64,000 bases of DNA from Weeksella virosa DSM 16922 (GTDB lineage Bacteria; Bacteroidota; Bacteroidia; Flavobacteriales; Weeksellaceae), in assembly GCF_000189415.1 (NCBI RefSeq), contig NC_015144.1:563501-627500 (forward strand), in the 5' to 3' direction. The notes beneath the pieces are model-generated. The model was not told the DNA's origin and did not search any database. It saw nothing but the letters and a program-made list of their open reading frames with translations. Of this stretch, positions 58,508 through 64,000 are shown one piece after another. Numbering within the stretch: position 1 is the stretch's first letter; every line of letters begins with the position of its first letter. A program made the position numbers and the translations under genes.

Positions 58508-59506
58508 ATGCAGCAACCTCTAGTGAGTATCAACATTCCGATTTATAAATGCGAAGCGTATATCCAACGCTGCATGGAGTCGGTGAAAGCACAAACTTAC
58601 CCGAACATCGAAACAATTTTCGTTAACGATGCTACACCCGACAATAGTGTGGCTTTGATCGAAGAGTTTATGCAAAACAATCCACAACTGTCGATGCGGT
58701 TGGTGCATTTAGAAAAAAATCAAGGTTTATCGGTTGTACGCAATCGCGGAATTGACGAATCTTCTGGGAAATATATTTATATGTTGGATAGTGATGATTA
58801 TATCACCCCCGATTGCATCGAAAAATTGGTTATTAACTCAGAAAAATACAATGTAGAAATTTCGGTAGCCGAAACCGTTTGCGAATACGAAGATACAGGT
58901 GAACGTGCTTATCTTTTTCGTATCAACAGCATCAATTCTATCGTGATGGAAAACGAAAGAATCTTCAAACGATTTGTTTACGGCGATTGGCCAATCATTG
59001 CACCGAATAAATTATATCTAAAAAGTTTCATCACAAAGAACAATTTACGTTTTGTACCCAACCTCTATTCACAAGATGAGCTTTGGGCATTTCATTGTGC
59101 AGAAAAATTGCATTCTATCAGTTTTATACACGATACTACCTATATCTATTATTTGCATAGCAAATCGACAATTGCCAATAAAAAGAAAGTTAATTTCGAG
59201 AATCATCAAACCATTTTAGAGTGGTTTACCAAATCCTATCATCAGACCAAGAATGCAGATCGCAAAAAGTGGATTCGCAAGAAAATTGTGAATTTCAAAG
59301 ATTTAACGATGATCATGCAGTACAAATTCATGCGCGATGATGTGTCGTATTGGAAACAAAACTACCGCAGAATGAAAAAAGCACCGAGCCTGAAACTGTC
59401 GGATTATCTAACGAATGATTTCACCAAAAAAGAAAAGAAAGCAAATATCTTGTACAATCTTCCTGCCGAAATTGGCTATCGACTATTCAAGAAAAGATAC
59501 GAGTGA
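58508..59506 (+). CDS. Glycosyltransferase family 2
   Basis: 332 residues. VSINIPIYKCEAYIQRCMESV, ETIFVNDATPDNSVAL and IYMLDSDDYITPDCIEK give the GT-A fold and DSDD metal site; the C-terminal part is long and helical, basic at the end. It is alone on the plus strand in an otherwise minus-strand block and has its own terminator, so it is an independent unit, probably inserted separately. Confidence 0.88.
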   Translation: MQQPLVSINIPIYKCEAYIQRCMESVKAQTYPNIETIFVNDATPDNSVALIEEFMQNNPQLSMRLVHLEKNQGLSVVRNRGIDESSGKYIYMLDSDDYITPDCIEKLVINSEKYNVEISVAETVCEYEDTGERAYLFRINSINSIVMENERIFKRFVYGDWPIIAPNKLYLKSFITKNNLRFVPNLYSQDELWAFHCAEKLHSISFIHDTTYIYYLHSKSTIANKKKVNFENHQTILEWFTKSYHQTKNADRKKWIRKKIVNFKDLTMIMQYKFMRDDVSYWKQNYRRMKKAPSLKLSDYLTNDFTKKEKKANILYNLPAEIGYRLFKKRYE

Positions 59507-59507
59507 T

Positions 59508-59528
59508 AACAAGCTGAGGCTTGTTTTT
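59508..59528 (+). terminator. Small terminator after the plus-strand GT2 gene
   Basis: Stem AACAAGC / GCTTGTT (59508-59514 with 59519-59525), TGAG loop and a short T-run. Confidence 0.7.
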
Positions 59529-59635
59529 GGTTGGTGAATTTTTATTAGTAGGTATAACTTGTGATTTGAGCGTGAAGTTCAAAATAATTGACAAAAAAAC
59601 TACATCAATGAACAAGAACAAGTAATTCTCCGAAC

Positions 59636-60307
59636 TTACCCATAATACTTCTTGATCAAATTTTCTAAATAGTCTGTTTTGTTGGTGATCTCAAAACGAT
59701 AGGCCAATTCGCTTAGATCGATGCTATAATGTTCGCCTTTGGGTTCTAAATTTACTTTTGCTTTTCCTCCGAAAACTTTTTCGAAACCATCGATAATTTC
59801 TGGAATATGAAAATTCTCGGTATAAGCAACATTCACAATTTGGTTTTTCTTATCGTGCTGTATATAAGAAAGAGCAATGTTTTTCACGTCTTCGACATCA
59901 ATCAAATTACGCGTGGCAAATTGATGTATCGTTAAGGCTGCTTGATCCATAAATTGTCGATAGAGATAATTCATCAACAAATTGGGATTACCACCCTTCC
60001 CAACCGCATTACTAACGCGCAAAATCAAATAACTGCTTGCTTTTTCTTTGATGATTTCTTCCATGTGCAATTTATGCAACACATAAGGACTATTGTATTT
60101 AGACGAATCGTAAATAGAACACGTACTGAAATACACAAAGAGCAGATTCGGAAATTGCGCGATCGTTTCTTCGATTAATTTTTGCTCTCTCATGAACTGA
60201 CTCGGATCTGATTCGGAAGAATTCGAAACACCCGAAGCAAAAAACAAAATTTCATCCGAATCAACCTCAGCAAATTGAGTCGCAATCAAACCTTTTCCTA
60301 TGATCAT
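59636..60307 (-). CDS. NAD-dependent epimerase/dehydratase family protein (short)
   Basis: 223 residues, shorter than standard extended SDRs (about 300). GKGLIATQF near the N-terminus is a reduced nucleotide loop, STCSIYDSS plus YVLHK gives the Ser/Tyr/Lys active site, and LRVSNAVGKGGNPN resembles the substrate-loop region. Likely forms or reduces a nucleotide-sugar intermediate, perhaps a 4-keto or 6-deoxysugar. Overlaps the upstream 2-epimerase gene by four bases. Confidence 0.8.
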   Translation of the reverse strand: MIIGKGLIATQFAEVDSDEILFFASGVSNSSESDPSQFMREQKLIEETIAQFPNLLFVYFSTCSIYDSSKYNSPYVLHKLHMEEIIKEKASSYLILRVSNAVGKGGNPNLLMNYLYRQFMDQAALTIHQFATRNLIDVEDVKNIALSYIQHDKKNQIVNVAYTENFHIPEIIDGFEKVFGGKAKVNLEPKGEHYSIDLSELAYRFEITNKTDYLENLIKKYYG

Positions 60308-61356
60308 GATAAGTTATCTAGAATTATTTCTGATGATTTGCCATTTCCAAATGGATTTACAAACTTATGTAAATCACTTTTGATTTCTTTGTAAAATTCA
60401 TCTTTTATTTTTTGCTTATTAGCACCTACTAAAACTCCACAGCCACAATCTAATACCTCTGGTCTTTCTGTTTCTTCTCTTAGTATAATTACTTTCTTTT
60501 GTAGCGTAGGAGCCTCCTCCTGTATACCTCCTGAATCTGATATAATTAATAATGAGCGTGCCATTAACTTAACAGCTTCTATATAATTCAAAGGTTCTAT
60601 AAATTGTATATTATCTGGGACGGTACTAAAAGTCTTAAAAATAAATTCTCTTGTTTTGGGGTTTGGGTGTAAACTCCAATGAAAATTAATTGTAGGATTT
60701 TCTTCTGCTAATTCTTTTATAGCACTGCAAATAGAAAACATATTATCGCTTATATTTTCTCGTCTATGTGCTGTAATAAAAACATCATTCTCTTTTTGTA
60801 GGGTGATGTTTTCTTTTTTCAGAACATAAGTAAGCATATCTATAATCGTGTTCCCTGTTGTGATAATTTTATTTTGCTCTATATTTTCTTTCAATAAATT
60901 TTGTACTGCTAACTGGGTTGGCGCAAAATTTAGGGTGCTTGCTAGAGAAACAACTCTACGATTGAATTCTTCTGGGAAAGGGAAACGAATATCATTTGTC
61001 CTTAGGCCTGCTTCGACATGAAAAAAATCTTTTTTTTCTAGGAAAGCCACCATTGCAGAAGCTAGTACTGTGAATGTATCACCTTGTGCTATAATCTTCT
61101 TAATGTTATGACTGTTTATTACACCCGAAATTGTATCGATAAGTTTAGCTAATAAGTTAGAGTTTGAAAACTCTTTCGACTGTGCTTTTAAATTATAATC
61201 TGGGCTGAAATCAAATAGCTGTTCCATTTCTGTCAACATAGTTGTATGTTGCCCCGTATTTATTGTTATGTATTGTAGTTCTCTTTTTTCTGCTTCGAGT
61301 ATTATTGGGAAGACTTTTAGAAATTCTGGTCGAGTACCATAGATTATAGCTATCAT
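60304..61356 (-). CDS. wecB: UDP-N-acetylglucosamine 2-epimerase
   Basis: 351 residues from MIAIIYGTRPEFLKVFP; the longer frame starts at an unlikely TTG. Family marks: AQGDTFTVLAS, HVEAGLRTNDIRFPFPEEFNR, TGNTIIDML, TAHRRENI and ISDSGGIQEEAP. It converts UDP-GlcNAc to UDP-ManNAc, a precursor of surface polysaccharide sugars. The short SDR gene downstream, with four bases of overlap, may use the product. Gene symbol is by homology. Confidence 0.92.
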   Translation of the reverse strand: MIAIIYGTRPEFLKVFPIILEAEKRELQYITINTGQHTTMLTEMEQLFDFSPDYNLKAQSKEFSNSNLLAKLIDTISGVINSHNIKKIIAQGDTFTVLASAMVAFLEKKDFFHVEAGLRTNDIRFPFPEEFNRRVVSLASTLNFAPTQLAVQNLLKENIEQNKIITTGNTIIDMLTYVLKKENITLQKENDVFITAHRRENISDNMFSICSAIKELAEENPTINFHWSLHPNPKTREFIFKTFSTVPDNIQFIEPLNYIEAVKLMARSLLIISDSGGIQEEAPTLQKKVIILREETERPEVLDCGCGVLVGANKQKIKDEFYKEIKSDLHKFVNPFGNGKSSEIILDNLS

Positions 61357-61450
61357 TTTTAGATTTGTTTGTTTTATGATAAGCAACTAAAGGTAAAATT
61401 AATTTATAGAATAAATATTTAATTAATAAATATTTTCGTAAATAATTTTA

Positions 61451-62239
61451 TCATCTTTTGCTAAAAAGATTTCTGAGCACATATTTTACAATCATTCTAA
61501 AGGGAATTTGATTTAAAATCTGTTCTACATTGATCATTTTTTGATTGTAGATAACATTATGAACTTCTTTTTTTCCATTTCTGATTTCTGCAAACTCCTT
61601 AGTTTTATAATACGCATGAACAAAATCTTTGAAAGGGTTCGGATAATCTCTTTCATGCCATGTACCTACAAAATGATGTGTTGCATAATTTTTTGGCAAG
61701 TCTAAGCAAAAATATGTAGATGGGTAAATCACAATACCGTCTTTTCCTTTTTGGTATTCGTCTTTATCGGGGTTGATGCCATATTCTTTTACCAATAAGT
61801 CTGATACAAAAACCGTGTTGGTAGTTAAGTCAAAGTTTGTTTTTTTGTTGTAAAATTCTATTACTCTCTTAGCCCATGAGTGTCCTTTTTCCGTCGCCCA
61901 AAGTGCTGTAAAAGGCGAACCTTTGATTTCGAAGCCCGAAAATGCTCTGTGATGTAAAAATTCATCTAAAGGTAATTTGACTTCCACATCTATATCCATA
62001 TAAATCCCTCCCATTTCGTATAATGCTAATGCTCTAGCATAATCCGAGACAAATGCCCATTTTCTTTGTTCTGCTGCTAAACGCACGTATTCACAACAAT
62101 TGATATCGAAGTTAGACTCATTCCATTCTATTATTTTATAGTCTGGTAAATACTTTTTCCAGCTATCAAGACAGATATAAAAAGATTCGGGTTTTGGTTT
62201 TCCTCCAAACCAACAGTAGTGGATTATTTTCGGAATCAT
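61451..62239 (-). CDS. Glycosyltransferase family 32-like (capsular polysaccharide synthesis)
   Basis: 262 residues. IPKIIHYCWFGG at the N-terminus and GGIYMDIDVEV with the DxD site (Asp82, Asp84) are the GT32 (Gly_transf_sug) pattern. KWAFVSDYARALALYEMGG precedes it as expected. These transferases add hexoses or amino-sugars to polysaccharide units. Four-base overlap with the upstream GT2 gene. Full length. Confidence 0.9.
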   Translation of the reverse strand: MIPKIIHYCWFGGKPKPESFYICLDSWKKYLPDYKIIEWNESNFDINCCEYVRLAAEQRKWAFVSDYARALALYEMGGIYMDIDVEVKLPLDEFLHHRAFSGFEIKGSPFTALWATEKGHSWAKRVIEFYNKKTNFDLTTNTVFVSDLLVKEYGINPDKDEYQKGKDGIVIYPSTYFCLDLPKNYATHHFVGTWHERDYPNPFKDFVHAYYKTKEFAEIRNGKKEVHNVIYNQKMINVEQILNQIPFRMIVKYVLRNLFSKR

Positions 62240-63174
62240 ATATTAATTATTGCCTTAGTTATATTTTTTAATAATAAAGGGAAAGACTTAACATCCTGAT
62301 ATTGTTGCAGTAATAATTTTAGATAGTATTTATCAAAGATATTATATTTTTTATTTTCTATTTCTAGTGCAATTCTCTCTCGCATTGAATGATTCAATAG
62401 ATTTTTATAGTCATCAAATCCGTTCTGGATTAAGTCTCGATATACATCACATGTAAATTTTATTTTCTTTCTATAATTTAGTGACATAAAAACATTGTTT
62501 CCGTGTATTCTATAAACAGCATCAAAATCATCAGTATATAATCCCAAACCATGGTCTAGTATATGATGTTTTATGTGGGTGTCGCAATAGAACTTATATT
62601 GATGTCTTAGCTCTAAATTTAGTGCAGAACTACGAAAAACAATAGTCATCGTTTGGATTCGCATAAATTTCATAAAATCTTCTTGAGAGAACTTGAAGCT
62701 GTTTTTACCTCTAAAGAAATCCTCTCTAAAATATGGGCAATCCACAGTATGTCCGTCATTGTATAGCTCACGGTATTTATGACAAGCTAGAACAACATCC
62801 GTGTTATTTTCTAATAAGTCTATTTGTTTTTGCAATTTATTTTCATTCGTCCAAAAATCATCACCTTCGCACATTGCGATATATTTCGAACCAGAATCTT
62901 TACACATTTGAAGTGTATAAATAAAATTAGGCATCCAACCTAAATTACTTGGCTGTGAAATGAAAATTACATTATCCTTTTTAGGATGATTAGATAAAAA
63001 ATCATTAACAGTTTTAACTGTATTATCCGTTGAGCAATCATCAGAAAGATAAACTTTGTATTCAAAATTAGTTTTTTGGTTTAATACACTTGTAAGAGCT
63101 TCGATAATAAACTTTTCTTGATTATAGGATATCATGAAAACTGACACTAGTGGCTTGTTATTTACCATAAACAT
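62236..63174 (-). CDS. Glycosyltransferase family 2
   Basis: 312 residues. VFMISYNQEKFIIEALTSVL, VYLSDDCSTDNTVKTV and IAMCEGDDFWTNENKLQ show the GT-A fold; the EGDDFW metal site is typical of capsule GT2 enzymes. The gene starts at MFMVNN; the ATG two codons in is equally possible. Unusually AT-rich. Located 20 bases from a GT2 fragment upstream. Confidence 0.87.
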   Translation of the reverse strand: MFMVNNKPLVSVFMISYNQEKFIIEALTSVLNQKTNFEYKVYLSDDCSTDNTVKTVNDFLSNHPKKDNVIFISQPSNLGWMPNFIYTLQMCKDSGSKYIAMCEGDDFWTNENKLQKQIDLLENNTDVVLACHKYRELYNDGHTVDCPYFREDFFRGKNSFKFSQEDFMKFMRIQTMTIVFRSSALNLELRHQYKFYCDTHIKHHILDHGLGLYTDDFDAVYRIHGNNVFMSLNYRKKIKFTCDVYRDLIQNGFDDYKNLLNHSMRERIALEIENKKYNIFDKYYLKLLLQQYQDVKSFPLLLKNITKAIINI

Positions 63175-63194
63175 TAATAAAAAAATAATGACAA

Positions 63195-63356
63195 CTAATT
63201 GTTTATAAGCAAATTTACAAATATTTTTTTAGTATTATCGGTAGAACCATCATTAACCACAAGCCATTTGAAATTTTTTATTTTTTTAAAAAAAACTTCG
63301 AAAAAGTCGAGGTAATAAATGCGACGGTTATAGGTAGGCGTAAATATTGTAATCAT
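63195..63356 (-). pseudogene. Truncated glycosyltransferase family 2 N-terminus
   Basis: 53 codons and a stop starting right after the ABC exporter stop codon (TAG ATG). The product begins MITIFTPTYNRR and contains WLVVNDGSTDNTKKI, the start and UDP-binding segments of a GT2 domain, then ends at a TAG before the DxD site. Too short to be active; a deletion remnant. Confidence 0.75.
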
Positions 63357-64000
63357 CTATAATTCTTGTAGTTGAACCATTTTTCTGAACTTTTCTGATT
63401 TGGCTAGTAAATTTTGATATTCACCACTTTCTACAATTTCTCCCTCATGCATCAAGTAAATACAATCCACATCTTTTATGGTTGATAATCTGTGAGCAAT
63501 GATAACTATTGTTGTTTTCCCTTGTAGCAAGTCGATACTATCTTTAATATATTTTTCGGTTTCAGAATCCAAAGCAGATGTTGCCTCATCAAGAATAAGT
63601 AAATCTACTTCTCTATACAACTCTCTTGCGATTGAAATTCTTTGCTTCTGTCCTCCAGAAACCAGTATTCCGTTATTACCTAATGCAGTGTTTTCTTTGT
63701 CTTTTAGCCCGGCATAGAAACTATCCAAAGCTACCATTTTCAATGTTTGATGAAATTTCTCTAAATTTTCTTCGTTTTTTTCATCCCACAGAGTGATATT
63801 ATTAAACAAAGTATCATCAAAAATAACTGCCTCTTGAGTAATATATCCTACTTTCTCTCGATAAGATTTTATATTAAAATCCCCTATATTTTCCTCATTA
63901 TTATACATCTCACCTTCATGTGGAGTGATTAGTCCGCATATAATATTAGCCAATGTTGTTTTACCTGCACCACTCTCACCAACCAATGCAATCGAAGTAT
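63357..64000 (-). CDS. ABC exporter ATPase domain (3' part of a flippase-like gene)
   Basis: The gene continues past the window's end; the frame is open to base 64000. The visible 214 residues are the nucleotide-binding domain: Walker A GESGAGKTT at the left edge, Q-loop TQEAVIFDDTLFNNI, signature VSGGQKQR and Walker B LLILDEATSALDSE. The permease half must lie beyond. By its place in the locus it may flip lipid-linked oligosaccharide (PglK-like), as no Wzx-type flippase is visible in the window; that is inference. Confidence 0.85.
   Translation of the reverse strand, partial: TSIALVGESGAGKTTLANIICGLITPHEGEMYNNEENIGDFNIKSYREKVGYITQEAVIFDDTLFNNITLWDEKNEENLEKFHQTLKMVALDSFYAGLKDKENTALGNNGILVSGGQKQRISIARELYREVDLLILDEATSALDSETEKYIKDSIDLLQGKTTIVIIAHRLSTIKDVDCIYLMHEGEIVESGEYQNLLAKSEKFRKMVQLQEL

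Noticed and set aside
59507-59635. Gene remnant between the plus-strand GT2 and the epimerase-like gene
   Set aside because: Only a small terminator is visible; no coding similarity seen on either strand.

Overview
The window is chromosomal DNA of a Bacteroidota bacterium, most likely class Flavobacteriia (a Weeksellaceae-like organism is my guess). Supporting this are low GC, a type IX secretion (T9SS) C-terminal sorting domain on a secreted protease, an LptE-type lipoprotein beside secG, a long NusB, DUF4199, DUF3276/PUR and DUF1573 proteins, weak Shine-Dalgarno signals, and repeated TAnnTTTG promoter -7 boxes close to start codons. No tRNA, rRNA, CRISPR array, transposase or prophage gene was seen.

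Layout. 1-9.4 kb is housekeeping: the 3' end of a sigma-54 activator gene, lptE, a TPR-like protein, secG, a T9SS metalloprotease, groES-groEL, malate:quinone oxidoreductase and an RlpA-like protein. 9.7-15.3 kb (minus strand) is a small surface-polysaccharide operon: three glycosyltransferases (GTs) plus an MBOAT O-acyltransferase and its SGNH partner. 15.4-40.1 kb is core metabolism and envelope biogenesis: Smr protein, esterase, LolD, CrcB, M16 peptidase, two phosphohexomutases, SRP RNA, pyrG, yidC, yajC, nusB, an MsbA-type exporter, TPR protein, AcpH and an acyl-CoA carboxylase beta subunit. 40.2-64 kb is a large surface-polysaccharide locus.

Polysaccharide locus. The first block (40.2-50.2 kb, minus) has a monotopic sugar-phosphate transferase, a Wzc-type tyrosine kinase, a Wza-type export lipoprotein, a WecA/MraY-type initiating transferase, an EpsG-like polymerase and four GTs. 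The second block (52.2-58.3 kb, minus) holds a four-gene set matching the polyprenyl-phosphoryl-arabinose pathway: UbiA-type phosphoribosyltransferase, DprE1-like FAD oxidase, DprE2-like SDR and a HAD phosphatase, preceded by two GTs and a methyltransferase-like protein. Beside it, on the opposite strand, lies a GT-C-like polytopic membrane protein (50830-52185) that is a plausible user of the lipid-linked sugar. The third block (58.5-64 kb) has a lone plus-strand GT, a sugar epimerase/reductase, a UDP-GlcNAc 2-epimerase, GT32 and GT2 enzymes and the 3' part of an ABC exporter.

The locus is mosaic. A 90-bp segment (50218-50307) is repeated in diverged form at 50745-50834, directly upstream of the GT-C-like gene. 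A 72-bp remnant of the 3' end of the HAD gene lies at 50406-50477, with mostly synonymous differences from the intact gene. Two more gene fragments, a GT2 N-terminus (63195-63356) and an epimerase N-terminus (58317-58430), also point to repeated cassette exchange. The most interesting observations are the arabinose-type cassette with its candidate GT-C partner and these recombination scars.
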